DNA from: Chelonoidis abingdonii | Lineage: Eukaryota; Chordata; Testudines; Testudinidae | Direction: 5' to 3' | Assembly (NCBI RefSeq): GCF_003597395.2 | Contig: NC_133770.1 | Coordinates: 31,968,041-32,032,040 of the forward strand | DNA: 64,000 nt | Shown: positions 11,674 through 23,667 of the stretch, one piece after another | Layout: every line of letters begins with the position of its first letter | How positions within the stretch are numbered: position 1 is the stretch's first letter | Program-made: the position numbers and the translations under genes | Notes under the pieces: model-generated | The model's input: the letters and a program-made list of their open reading frames with translations, nothing else | Told to the model about the DNA's origin: nothing | Database searches by the model: none

Positions 11674-12299
11674 TACTAACTGACTAGATTTTTATCTGTT
11701 AGTTTACTTAATAGTAGGTTGTTCTTAAGATCCACCTTGTAGTCGTTCTCATTCCCTCTCTTTTCTCTGTAATACTGAAACTGACAAAACTATAGAAATT
11801 GCGAGTTTGCTTATGGTTTCACACTTCATGTTAGTTTCACTTTTCTGAGAGGTCTTTTTAAAGATACGTGGTCAGCTTGAATTTTTAAAAAATGGATGAT
11901 TTTCTATTGAAGTTTCTCACAACACCTTTTTGGATAATATGCCTTGAAACTTTAAGCATTTTTAAAGCTTAAATATTTTTCTGATCGTCTGATGTGTGTT
12001 AAAGAGTTTTTTTTTTAATAAGGGAGAAGCAACTGCTTGAGTATATGGGAGAAGAAGGTGAAATTGACCATGCATCAAGTGCTGTCAAATTCACAAACTT
12101 CAGCACTCAAACAGTGTATGACTACAGAAGCTTCGCACCCATGAGTATTAACCTCAGTTATAAATCCACAATGGATAGGAAACTTGCTGTCAAGACAGAA
12201 AGCAAATAGATCAATTAAGTATTGATGGCCCAGTATTACACAGCTATTCTGAAACTTGAGTTTTGTGGTAGAAGTAATGAGAAAATGACCTTTCCTATC
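11674..12299. other. Intronic sequence, nothing recognised
   Basis: AT-rich; no open frame with family signal. Confidence 0.4.
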
Positions 12300-12684
12300 T
12301 ATCGTGTATTTTTGAAGGCAGGGGAACTAGCAGTGCTGCCTGCAGGATGAGGGGTTTGGGGGCAGGAAGGAGCGCTGGGTTTGGAGGGGGCTCAGGGCTG
12401 GGACAGGGGATTGGGGCATGAGCTTACCTCAGGCAGCCCCCTGTCAGTAGCACAGAGGGGGTGCTAAGGCAGGCTTCCTGCCTGTCCTGGCACCGCAGAC
12501 AGAGCTGTGCCCTGGAAGCATCCAGCAGCAGGTCGGGCTTCTAGGCAGGGGTGCACAAGTGGCTCCACAGTTCCTGGCCAACAGGAGTGTGGAGCCAGGG
12601 CCTGTGCCGCTGGGGCGCCACTCTCCCCCACCTAGGAGCCAAACCCACTGCTGGCCACTTCGTGCTGGTGGGAGGGAAGGGAGG
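12300..12684. repeat. GC-rich fragment resembling a hAT interior
   Basis: Text such as GGCTCCACAGTTCCTGGCCAACAGG resembles the interior of the GC-rich hAT families at 716 and 3452. No terminal repeat is left. It abuts the 5' edge of the CR1 that follows. Confidence 0.4.
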
Positions 12685-15418
12685 TGGCATTATATGTGAG
12701 AGTGTAGAATCAAATGAAGCAAAAAAATTTAAATGAATCAAACTGTACCATAGAATCTCTATGGGTAGAAATTCCATGCTCTAATGAGAATATAGCTTAG
12801 GTATATATTACTGACCACCTAACCAGGATGGTGATAGTGACTGTGAAATGCTCAGGGAGATTAGAGAGGCTGTTAACTTAATAATAATGGGATATTTCAG
12901 TTCTTGCTATATTGACTGGGTACATGTCACCTCAGGATGGGTTGCAGAGATAAAGTTTCTTGATATCTTAAATGACTGCTTTGTGGAGCAGCTGGTCCTG
13001 GAACCTACAAGAGGAGAGGCCGTTCTTGATTTAGTCCTAAGTGGAGCACAGGATCTGGTCCAAGAGGTGACTATAGCTTGACTGCTTGGTAATAGTGACA
13101 GTAATATAACTAAACATAATATCCCTGTGGCAGGAAAACACCACAGCGGCCCAGCACTGTAGCATTTAATTTCAGAAAGGGGAACTACACAAAAACGAGG
13201 AGGTTAGTTAAACAGAAATTAAAGGGTACAGTACCAAAAGTGAAGTCTCTGCAAGCAGTGTGGAAACTTTTTAAAGACCATAACAGAGGCTCAACTTAAG
13301 TGTATTTCCCAAATTAAAAAAACATAGTAAGAGAACCAAAAAAGAGCTACACAACAAAGTAAAAGAAGCAGTGAGGCAAAAAGGCATCCTTTAAAAAGTG
13401 GAAGTTAAATCCTAGTGAGAAAAATAGAAAGGAGCATAAACACTGGCAAATGAAATGTAAAAATATACTTAAGGCCAAAAAAGAATTTGAGGAACAGTTA
13501 GCCAAAGACGCAAAGTAATAGCAAATTTTTTTTAAGTACATCAGAAGCAGGGGCCACTGAACAATCGAGGTGCTAAAGGAGCACTCAAGGATGTTAAGGC
13601 CATTGTGGAGAAACTAAGTGAATTCTTTGCATTGTTCTTCACAACTAAGGATGTGAGGGGGATTCCCAGACCTGGACCATTCTTTTTAAGTGACAGATCT
13701 GAGGAACTGTCCCAAGTTGAGGTATCATTAGAGGAGGTTTTGGAACAAATTTGATAAATTAAACAGCAGTAAGTCACCAGGACCAGATGGTATTCACCCA
13801 AGAGTTCTGAAGGAACTCAAAAGTGAAATTGCAGAACTACTAACTGTAGTCTGTAACCCATCATTTAAATCAGCTTCTGTACCATATGACTGAAGAATAG
13901 CTAAAGTAACACCAGTTTTTAAAAAGGGCTCCAGAAATGCTCCCAGCAATTACAGGCCTGTAAGCCTGACTTCAGTACCGGGCAAACTGGTTGAAACTAT
14001 CATAAAGAACAATATTGTCAGACATATAGATGAACACAGTTTGTTGAGGAAGAAACAACATGGTTCTAGTAAGGGGAAATCATGCCTCACCAATCTACTA
14101 GAATTCTTTGAGGGGGTCAACAAGCATGTGCACCAAGGAGATCCAGTAAATGTAGTGTACTTAGATTTTCAGAAAGCTTTTGACAAGGTCCCTTACCAAA
14201 AACTCTTATGCAAAGTAAGCTACCACGGGATGAAAGGAAAGGTGCTCTCATGGATTGGTGACTGGTTAAAAGATAGGAAACAAAGGGTAAGTATAAATGG
14301 CCAGTTTTCAGAACGGAGAGAGGTAAATAGTGGTGTCCCCCAGGGGTCTGTTCTGGGACCAGTCCTGTTCAACATATTCATAAATGATTTGGAAAAAGGA
14401 GTAAACAGTGAGGTGGCAAAATTTGCCGATGATACAAAATTACTAAAGATAGTTAAGAGGCAGGCAGACTGCAAAGAGCTACAAAAGGATCTCTCAACAC
14501 TGGGTGACTGGGCAACAAAATGGCAGATGAAACTGAATGTTGATAAATACAAGGTAATGCACTTTGGAAAGCATAATCCCAGCTATACAGATAAAATGAT
14601 GGGGTCTAAATTAGCTGTTACCACTCACAAAAGAGATTTTGGAGTCATTGTGGATCGTTCTCTGAAAACATCCACTCAATGTGCAGCGGCAGTCAAAGCG
14701 AACAGAATGCTGGGAACAATTAAGGGGATAGAAAATAGGACGGAAAATATCATGTTGCTGCTATACAAATCCATGGTATGCCCACTTCTTGAATACTGTG
14801 TGTAGATGTGGTCGCCCCATCTCAACAAAGATGTGTTGGAATTGGGAAAGGTTCAGAAAAGGGCAACAAAAATGATTGGAGGATAGAACGACTTCCATAT
14901 GAGGAGAGATTAATAAGACTAGGACTTTTCAACTTGGAAAAGAGATGGCTAAGGGGAGATATGATTGAGGTCTATAAAATCATGACCGGTGTAGAGAAAG
15001 TAGATAAGGAAGTGTTGTTTACTACTCATAACACAAGAACTAGGGGTCACCAAATGAAATTAATAGGCAGCAGGTTTAAAAGAAAAGGAAGTATTTCTTC
15101 ACACAACACACAGTCAACCTGTGGAACTCCTTGTCAGAGAATGTTGTGAAGGCCAGGACCAATAACTGAGTTCAAAAAGGAACTAGATAAATTCTTGGAG
15201 GATAGATCCGTCAATGGCTATTAGCCAGGATGGGCAGGAATGGTGTCCTTAGCCTCTGTTTGCCAGAAGCTGGGAATGAACAACGGGATGGATGACTTCA
15301 TGATTTCCTGTTCTGTTCATTCCCTCTGGGGCACCTGGCACTGGCCACTGTCTGAAAACAGGATACTGGGCTAGATGGACCTTTGGTCTGACCCAGTAGG
15401 GCCATTCTTATGTTCTTC
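12685..15418 (+). mobile_element. CR1 LINE, 5'-truncated, about 2.7 kb
   Basis: It runs from the end of the endonuclease region (GGIICESV near 12690, RGEAVLDLVLSGAQDLVQE at 13011) through the RT to the 3' tail ending GACCCAGTAGGGCCATTCTTATG. RT motifs include KSPGPDGIHPRVL at about 13772, YLDFQKAFDKVP, SGVPQGSVLGPVLFNIFIND and FADDT at 14422-14436. A single reading frame of 254 codons spans 14041-14805. It ends at a TAG where related copies have a CAG (CVQMWSP), and the frame shifts before that 5' part. It is the youngest-looking CR1 in the window but not active. Confidence 0.95.
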
Positions 15419-15424
15419 TGGGGC

Positions 15425-15591
15425 TCAGCCTAGTGTCAAAACAGGTAGGGATTAGCCTGCCTTAGCTGGACAGCACCGCCAACGAGACTTTTAACAGCCC
15501 AGTTGGTGGTGGTGACCAGAGCTAGCACAACCCAGTGCCTTACATTCCATGACCCAGTACTGGGTTGCAATCCACAGTTTGAAAACCACTG
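15425..15591. mobile_element. hAT fragment, one end only
   Basis: It ends TCCACAGTTTGAAAACCACTG, a typical hAT terminus (CAGTGGTTTTCAAAC on the other strand). The opposite terminus was not found; the left part touches the CR1 tail. Confidence 0.6.
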
Positions 15592-16074
15592 CTCTAGGGT
15601 GAATCAGGAATGTGTAGTTAAAGGAGGCGGGGGTCCTAGAGACAACAACCTCAAAGTTGGAAGAAGTATAGTGAATGAGTCAAGGGGACTGCGGGAAAAG
15701 AAAGGGATGGCCTTGTGAAGGCAATTGAACTCATGCTAGAGAATTGGATTTTCTCCCTGATTCTCCCAAAAAGTTCCTATGTGACACTGAAGACGCTGCT
15801 TAAACTGAGCTTTTTACAGGTGACTGCTAATTGTTTTCCTTATTTTATGGGAGAAGAACTTGAGATGTGTTAGCAGATTTGCAGAGGTGCTGAATATTCA
15901 CAACTACCACTGAAGTCATGAGAGTTGAGCTTTAACCATATAAAGCTATAAACATTAACTATTCTGGAAAAGCAAAAAAAAAAATTACGAACACTCAACA
16001 GTTTCGGCTTTCATTTTCTTTGCATCAATTCCCTATCTGTAAAATACCATCTTACCTCACATAGGGGAAATTAA
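15592..16074. other. Intronic sequence, nothing recognised
   Basis: Low complexity only (A-run near 15973). Confidence 0.4.
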
Positions 16075-16430
16075 CAGTTCTTCTTGGAGTGCTTGCTCAT
16101 ATCGATTCCAGTTAGGTGTGTGCGTGCTGCATGCACGATCATCAGAAGATTTTTACTCTAGCAACACTTGGTGGGTCAGCTGAGGCGCCCCCTGGAGTGG
16201 CGCTCTTATGCCCTGACCGACCTAGTGGCCCTTCAGTTCCTTCTTTCCTCCTGTGACGGTTGTTGGAACTGTGGAGCGCGGCATAGCTGATCTCCGTTTC
16301 CCTAGCTCTTTCCTCGTTTTACCTGTAGATAGTTGTTATAGTGTAGTTATTAGTAGTTTCTAGTTGTAGCTAATAGTAGTTTTTGTAGTTAGTGTATATA
16401 GTTCTGTATTTACTGCATTTTATTTAAACT
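16075..16430 (+). mobile_element. DIRS-like retrotransposon, 5' terminal repeat and leader only
   Basis: GTTCTTCTTGGAGTGCTTGC begins a segment whose order matches the 5' end of the DIRS copy at 49868. It continues with CTTATGCCCTGACCGACC and the TAGTTGTTATAGTGTAG-type leader. The sequence after 16430 is unrelated. The orientation is the same as the DIRS 3' half at 19216, but 2.8 kb of non-DIRS sequence lies between them. Confidence 0.6.
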
Positions 16431-18118
16431 ATGCAGTGAATAAGACTAAACATTGAATGTTTGTGGGGTAGGGAGTGAGAGCTATTGAGCTACTCTTTCA
16501 GTAAGCACCATCTCGTTTGTCAATGAATAAAGTAGGAATCTGGTGTTTAAATAGTACATGATCATGTAATTAAAGACTGTTTGTTTTTATAGAGCATATA
16601 CAGAAAAAGGATGAATTAAAGTTATCTGCACAACCTTAATTCTGGCATTTCCTAATTTCTGAGTGGGTGACTTCTTAGATTTTTTTTTTAAATATAACTT
16701 ATTCAAGGCAGAAAAGAAGTCTCTATTCTTCTTTTTCAGTAAACTTGAAAGTTTAGATCACTAGAAATTGTGTACTGAAAGACTAAACATGTATAGCAAA
16801 TGCTAATAATGTACAGTATTACCTTACACAATCATTTGCAAATAACAAAACTACTTGGCAAATAAGGAGACTGCTTGTAACAAGGAGACCTCTAGGAGAG
16901 GGGTAAACATTTCCTTTTCCGTAGAAAATGATACTCACTAGTAGAAATTCCACTTGGGTAATTCGTGAGATGAATTGAACAGAAAAGCCTTTAATGGTTC
17001 AGACAGTATTCTCTAGTATTCCTGCATATGCAAATCTAGATTTTCATTTTTTTGTTCTCTAAATCACTAATTTGATTAGTGAGAATTTTTCCTTGTGGAA
17101 TAAGGCACTTCACTTTTGACTGGAAAATGTATTAGAACTTTTTTGCTCTTCCCCTCCCGGTCTTTGCAAAAAATTCCTTACTAAGGTCAATCAGTACTTG
17201 TCAGATTCTTCTTAGTGTTGCTTCTCAAATGTGAGAAACAGCTTGAGAGATTTGTTTCCCTCCCTGAAGGGATGTGTCTTCACTAGGAAAAAGTGTTCTT
17301 ACCTTGCATTAGCTAACATGAGTTAAAGTCCTAATGAAGACAAGACAGTTGTAGTTTTAATGTGAGTTGGCAGGTCAAGGTAAACCCTAAGCTTTTGCAT
17401 AGTCTCCTCTTTTTCCATAAACTGGAAGTCTGACTAAAAATCTGAGTATTAACTCTCTAAACAATGTTAGTACAGCAACACTCTAAACTTGGTTTCCTGA
17501 AGTTCCTTTTTCTGTTCCATACATAGTAGGGCATTTCCTTATCTGTGTCTTGTGACTGTACACAATCCAGCTTGGTCAATCAGATGAAATGAGGAATGGG
17601 CACTGTTTTTGTTTTGTTTTATTTTTGTAAAGAAAATTTTGGACTTCCAGACTGCAAGTGTCATTTATCCTTTTTCTGGATATAAATTGGCTGTGGACGG
17701 AAACACTATGTTGATAGGACTACTTACTTTGGAAAACATGTAGTACTTTTTTATCATGCTTATCTACACTTCCAGCTGATTAGCTTTCCAAGCCTTTAAG
17801 CTTATTTTTTGTTGACTGTTACCATTTTCTTAAGAGGGTTGATAGTTGTTTGGAACATTGGGTGGAGGGTAGGTGGAATAAAGAGTTGGTTTATGCATCC
17901 TTGAAAAACAGAGGAGTCCTCTTTTCGGGGCCTGTTCTAACTGGCTTTAACAATAAAGCATGCTCTGGTTTTGAAATCAGTAGACTCTGAGCATATGTAT
18001 ACCTTGGAAACAACCCAGACCACCAGAAAGTCTTCCCCTCCCCCTACCACAACCACCAAATAGATCAGCATGGAATCTTATACTGGCTTTAGGAAGAATC
18101 TTAGAGAGAGAGATACCT
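16431..18118. other. Intronic sequence, nothing recognised
   Basis: 1.7 kb of AT-rich sequence without recognisable repeats, exons or long open frames. Confidence 0.45.
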
Positions 18119-18295
18119 ATCTCATAGAACTGGAAGGAACCCTGAAAGGTCATTGAGTCCAGCCCCCTGGCCTCACTAGCAGGACCAGATACTGATTTTT
18201 TTGCCCCACATCCCTGGGTGGCCCCCTAAAGGATTGAACTCACAACGCTTGGTTTAGCAGGCCAATGCTCAAACCACTGAGCTATCCCTCCCCCC
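18119..18295 (-). repeat. tRNA-derived SINE with CR1-like tail (turtle Cry-type)
   Basis: Read on the minus strand it starts GGGGGGAGGGATAGCTCAGTGG, with a tRNA box A at about 18272-18284. GAGTTCAATCC (box B) is at 18231-18241. A GGGGGCCACCCAGGG linker and a CR1-like tail follow, ending AGTTCTATGAGAT. This structure matches the polymerase III SINEs of turtles that share a 3' tail with CR1. It is not a functional tRNA gene. Confidence 0.85.
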
Positions 18296-19010
18296 ATTAA
18301 ATATCTGGTATTGCACAGTTAACCAATCTGAAGAGCACATAGTCATTTAAACTAGTTAGTAATGACTTGGAAACAATATATGGACAAAAGTAAATGGGAT
18401 ACTGTTTCAATAATTTGACCATAATGACACTAATAGTCTCTCTTTGAAGAATGTAATTTCAAATAAACTTCACTCCTGATGAGAACAGATTAATACATTT
18501 TTAAATTATCAGATTGTATTGTTCAACAAAAAGATTAGCATTTTCTTTGGAAAAAAAGATGGAAATTAAGGTTTTGATTACATCTGGTATTTCTAAGCCT
18601 ATTATTAGTGACTGTCTTGGTAAGAGTGACTTTAAAAAAAACAAACAAACAAACAAACACATTGGGGAGTGTATGTAAGGCTCTCTAACCTGGATGCTAT
18701 AGATTGCAAGACCTAGATTTTAATATTATTATTATTATGAATCTCTTCCATCTTTCAGACCCTTCCTCCGCCCCCTTCCCAAAAAAAATAAATAAAATGA
18801 GACAACGTTTGTTATAACTGTCCTGCCTACAAGCAGTGAAAGGTGTCAACAAATCCTCATTGCTGTGTAAACCTCAATCACTTGGTTTTATTTCTCTGCA
18901 GCTGGAAGTACGCCTAGTTCTTTCAGGGTGGAGGCATTTAGGTTTTTAGATAAACATCTTGTAATTCTTCACTGTAATCTGTTCTTGCAACCTGGCTTTC
19001 CTAGGTCTTG
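18296..19010. other. Intronic sequence with simple repeats
   Basis: Contains an (AAAC)n tract at about 18633-18659 and an (ATT)n tract at 18721-18738. Nothing else recognised. Confidence 0.4.
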
Positions 19011-19215
19011 GCTACACTGGCGCTTTACAGCGCTGCAACTTTCTCGCTCAAGGGTGTGCAAAAACACCCTGAGCGCAGCAAGTTACAGCGCTGCAAAGCA
19101 CTAGTGTAAACAGTGGCCCAGCGCAAGCTAATCCCCACGGGGAGGTGGAGTACATGCAGCACTAGGAGAGCTCTCTCCCAGCTCTGGCGCCGCAACCACA
19201 CTCGCATTATCAACC
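19011..19215. mobile_element. Palindromic MITE rich in ACAGCGCTG
   Basis: AGGTCTTGGCTACACTGGCG is followed by two inverted copies of TTACAGCGCTGCAA at about 19025 and 19083, around CACCCT...AGGGTG pairs. The right border meets the DIRS fragment and no target duplication was found. The GGTCTTGGCTACACT start is a common turtle MITE end. Confidence 0.55.
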
Positions 19216-21080
19216 CTCACTAGTTACCTGCAGAAATGGGAGAAATTCGTCTGTTGGCCCGGTTGTTGCTATCTCAGGGCTGAATTGGTTCCCTTTCCCT
19301 CATCCTAGATTAACTGCTGGATCTGAAGACATCCAGGCTATCTATCAGTTTGGTCAAGTTACACGTAGCTGCTGTTTCAGCTTTTCATTCCCCAGTCGAA
19401 GGATTCTTTGTTTTTGCTCACATGGTATTGTCCAAGTTTATTAAGGGTCCAACTAATCTTTTCGCCCCCATATTAGACACTCCACCCCACCTTGGGACCT
19501 CAACCTGGTTCTCAGCTATCTTGTAAGACCTCCATTTGAACCAATGGTGACGTGCTCCCTACTTCATTTTTCTGTGAAGACAGCCTTCTTAGTTGCTATT
19601 ATGTCATTCCATAGGGTCATGGGGATTGGAACCTTAATGGCTGATCTCCCCCTCTTTTCCAGTGTTCTTTAACAATAGTCTCTTTACATCCACATACTAG
19701 GTTCTTACCAAAGATGTAACTGGATTTTCATCTTAACCAGTCTATCAATCTGCCAGGTTTTTTTTCAGAAACCTCATAGTTCTTAACACACATTCTATTT
19801 TCATACCTTGGATGTTAGAAGGATCTTGGTTGTCTGCCTGTATAGGACTAAGCAGTTTAGGAGATTGCCTAGCTCCTTGTTATCCTTCACAGGTCTGGGG
19901 AAGGCTCCTATTTCTACTCAGACTTTCTAAATGGATATAGCATTGTATTTCTACGTGTTATGAATCTGCAGGTACTCACCTTCTCTAGGGGTGAGAGCAC
20001 ATTCAAGCAGATTGCAGGCAACATCTACTGCATTTTTAAAGAAAGTTCCAGTATCTGAGATATGTAGAGCAACTACCTGGACCTCTAGTCCATACGTTTT
20101 CAAAGCATTACATCCTGCTCCATGCCATCAGATCTGATGCGGCACTTGGCTCTGTAGTACAGTCCTCAACTTCAGAACAGGATCTAGAACCACCTTCTCC
20201 TAGGGATACTGCTTAAAAATCATTCAAAATGGAGCACCTATAGTGACACAGTTTGAAGAAGGAGGGAATGTTACTTACTGTGTGCAGTAATTTACTCCTG
20301 GGGGAATATTGCACAAAAAAATTTAAATTCTGTGCACAATATTTTAAAATTCTGCAAATTTTATTTGTCAAAATAACACTACATAATTCAGTTATTTTGG
20401 TAATTTATTTCAAAATACCTGTCAGCAAGTACATCTGTAACCAAACAGAGAGACAGAATTTCCTCCAGGAGTAGAGAGTTAAAAGAAGCCCCTATGACAA
20501 CCCAGTTGCTGTTTCAGAGCCCAGGGATCCAGAGGGAGAAAAAGCCTTATGCTGGGTCCCAGGCTTGCGTGGAGTTTCCTATGTGCCACCATCTCCTTCT
20601 TTCAAGGCGTGTTGGGAACCCTTCAGCTCCCTCTCCACAGCAGTGTCTTCTATGTGCAAGCTCTGCCAGGTCCAGCGTCCCTTAGTGGCGGCCGGCAACT
20701 CTGTAGCCCATTTCTATAGGGGAAAGGAAATTGTGTGCTCACAACATTAATTTCTGCAAAATTCTGTATTGTGCAGTGGCACAGAATTCCCCTAAGAGTA
20801 ATAACTGCACTTCTTCAAGAAGTGTGCCCCTGTGGGTGCTCCACTAGCTGTTCTTCTTCCCCTCTGCTTCAGATGTTCGCTAGGTTATGACTGGGTAGAG
20901 AAGGAACCTACTGCGATTCACCCATGCACGTCTAGATAGCTTTGGTGTCTGCCACAAAGAGACATAGGGCGCATGCACAGGCTGAACGGACACTGCTAGC
21001 TAGCAATCTCTGATCAAGGACCTGAGAGGTACATGTGCACCTGAAATGGAGCACCCATAGGTCCACACATCTTGAAGAAA
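19216..21080 (+). mobile_element. DIRS-like retrotransposon, 3' half (tyrosine recombinase, ICR, 3' inverted repeat)
   Basis: Translation from 19219 gives tyrosine-recombinase N-terminal sequence (YLQKWEKF, VKLHVAAVSAFHSPVEGFF, in more than one frame). EPMVTCSLLHFSVKTAFLVA follows at about 19537 and SEICRAATW-like near 20051. From 20240 the element has an internal complementary region: GGAGCACCTATAGTGACACA and its near-complement TGTGCCCCTGTGGGTGCTCC flank a short GTTACTTACTG...CAGTAACTGC core. The 3' inverted repeat ends near ATGGAGCACCCATAGGTCC at 21049. Frameshifts make it inactive. A 511-bp TIR element sits inside the core of the complementary region. Confidence 0.82.
20291..20801. mobile_element. 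511-bp TIR element nested in DIRS, TAA duplication
   Basis: The ends are TTTACTCCTGGGGGAATATT and the complement of AGAATTCCCCTAAGAGTAA. TAA precedes (20288-20290) and follows (20802-20804). Excision of the element and one TAA restores the palindrome GTGCAGTAACTGCAC of the DIRS core. A 3-bp TAA duplication suits PIF/Harbinger, but the family is not proven. Related copies lie at 30307 and 35690. Confidence 0.8.
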
Positions 21081-21675
21081 ATTTCCTTTCAACGTCTTTT
21101 TTTAAACCCATGTTAAGGTTCTAAATACTCAAAATAACTAATTGAGGTTCAAAACAGTAGTAAAGCAACCTATCTTGCCAGTGATGCAAATAATGTTGCT
21201 TTTTAGCAAGGTAGTTACTGTCAATGCTAAACTCAGGAAGGTCTAACAGTTTGAAAATACATTTCACAATTGATGTATCATGAGAAATGTTGCTTTATTT
21301 TAAGCATCCACGATGTTGTAATGAGATGCAGTTGTACTTTAATGCTGACATTAGTTTTACTGAAGTAGATGGTGCTTGCTGGCAGAAGGCTCAGACTCAA
21401 AATTAACTCATGTTGGGTAACGTAGATATAGAAGTTCTTAAGCAAAAATAAATCTACTGTTGCTAAGTGAGTGTATGGGGGAAATGCTTTTCTCATAAAC
21501 AAATTCTCAGACTTTTTCTAATAGCCCTTCAGCAAAAACTGCTGAGGTTTAAAGGTTGAAATTTGCTCCTTAATGTGGACTGATTCCATGCAAGTGCTTG
21601 TTGCAAAGGAAACTTTCTGATTACACTGTTAATATTTTAAAATTGTGTATTGAGCGTATTCAGTAGACTTCTCAG
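21081..21675. other. Intronic sequence, nothing recognised
   Basis: AT-rich, no repeat or exon seen. Confidence 0.4.
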
Positions 21676-22165
21676 CCTTCTGGCTAAGAGGGGTGAAAAC
21701 ATTATCTAAATTATCTCTCTCCTCTGGACTCTCCAATTTTAAAGTAAGAAGAGAGAATGTGACTGAGGAAAGGCTTAAAAAAACTGAGCACATTTAGTCT
21801 AGATAAGAGAAAGCTGAGAGGGGAATTAAGTGTTCAAATATGTAAAAGGTTGTTATAAAGACGATGATTATCAACTGTTGAGTCCACCGAGAGTAGGACA
21901 AGAAGTGATCACATTACTTTGCAGCAAGGGATATTTAGGTTAGATTTTAAGAACAGTGTTAACTGTAAATATAGGTAAGCACTGGACTAGATTACCAAGG
22001 GAGATTGTGGAATCTCCATTCCTGGAGGTTTTTAAGAATGGATTAGAAAAATGCCTTTCTTGGATGATCTAGGTATACCCTTTGACTCTGAGGCAGGACT
22101 GGGTATCTTAGATGATCTCGAGGTCCCTTTCCAGCCCAACAGTTCTGTGGTTCTATGATTGTGCA
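21676..22165 (+). mobile_element. CR1 LINE 3' end
   Basis: Motifs in order include GAGGAAAGGCTTAAAAAAACTG, AGTAGGACAAGAAGTGATCAC, TGCAGCAAGGGATATTTAGG, GGAATCTCCATTCCTGGAGG and TTCTGTGGTTCTATGATTG, the standard CR1 3' region and tail. Confidence 0.9.
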
Positions 22166-23667
22166 AATAAGCTTTTAGTTGCCTATGTTTTATTAATTTC
22201 AGTGGGTTCAAAGCTGCATATTTAAACATGAACTTGCTTCAGATTTCTATAGTTTTTTTTAATCATTTAGCACCTCAGCCTCTCCAGTTAATCGCATACC
22301 AGTACATTGATAGAGCATTAAGATTGAAAGATTAAGCACCAAAAGTCAGTGCACATGCGCACAGCAGTTATCCCACATTTCAGGATTCAGCACTCTAATC
22401 TGAAGTAATTTTATGTATTTCAACTGTCTTTCTGACTTACCTTCTTCCTCTTTGCCCCCAACTTCCCTCTACACAGGACCTGCTCCCTTATTAGGAAGGT
22501 CACAGTGGTTAAATGGAAGGTGAGAAAACTACTGAATCCCTCCCCCTTCTTTCAGCTCCACCAAGATCCCACCTTAATAGACCTCTTCATTCCCTGCTCC
22601 CTCTTCGTTTGACTGAGCTTACCACCCCCCCCCCCCCCAAAATTCCCAAAAAGCTAAGAAATAGTCTTTTGTTTACTCATCTTGCTGTTGGAAGCCCACA
22701 GATACAGAAGCAACTTCTCAGGCAATTCCTTTAGAGGTGTCCAAATAAGATGACTCAGAGGTTCAGACTGCAATGGTATAGATGAATTTGCTGAATGAAC
22801 TTCTGCTCAGTGTCCCTATTAAAACTATTAGTTGGCGAGATCAGCTTTTAGTCTAGTTACAAAACATGATTCATGTATTTCAGGAACAAATGAGTATAAT
22901 TAGACTACACTTTCACTCAGCAGTCATGATCTAAGCCTAAGCAGCAGTTCTAGTTTAGTGTTTGTAATAATTAGATCTTTGTGCTACAGTAATTACAGTG
23001 AAAGCTTTCTTAAGCAACTACTCAAGGGACTGATATTTCAGTTGAATAACAGAAGTGATCTTCTGATCATTTATCTTGCATATTCACTTCCAAATTCTGC
23101 TCCATACGTTTTGGATTATTTTGGCACAGTCTAGTGGCCCTGTCTGTACAGCTTTGCTACAGTGGGACCAGATCTTTCACTGTCTCTTTGCAAAGGGTGC
23201 AAGGGACCTCTTGAAGGCCCTTCTAGTCCTACTTATCTGTGATTCTGTAAAGCTGCCCATATCAAACAGCTGAGGATTCCCTCACTATGGGTGAATGTCT
23301 TGGTGGCATAAACTGATGTAGCTCTAGCCTACATCAGTGACTGCTCTAACTTATGCCGGGGGCTAACCCAGCCCCTAGGAGATCAGTAGAATGCAAAGGT
23401 AGCTTAGAGCCTCTCTGGTCTTGTTAATATCTAAACACACTGGTATAGAATTGCTTTGCTTACCCAGTACTTCAGAAAATGAACTGGAACCCCAATGTAG
23501 TTCTTTTGGAGTGTAAATTTTCATGGGTAGATAGTGCTTTAGGAAGTAGTTTGCACAACCAATTACAGGTATACTTAAGCCCCAGTCACAACAGGAGGAA
23601 GATCCAAGGGAGTGAGACAGTGTCGACTTCTCACTTTTTTTTGCGCCATCTCCCAGATGTCCAAATA
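22166..23667. other. Intronic sequence, nothing recognised
   Basis: 1.5 kb containing a 14-C run at 22625. No repeat or coding signal identified with confidence. Confidence 0.4.

Noticed and set aside
18119..18295. tRNA gene on the minus strand
   Set aside because: Box A and B are recognisable, but the body does not fold as a complete tRNA and continues into a CR1-like tail; it is a SINE.
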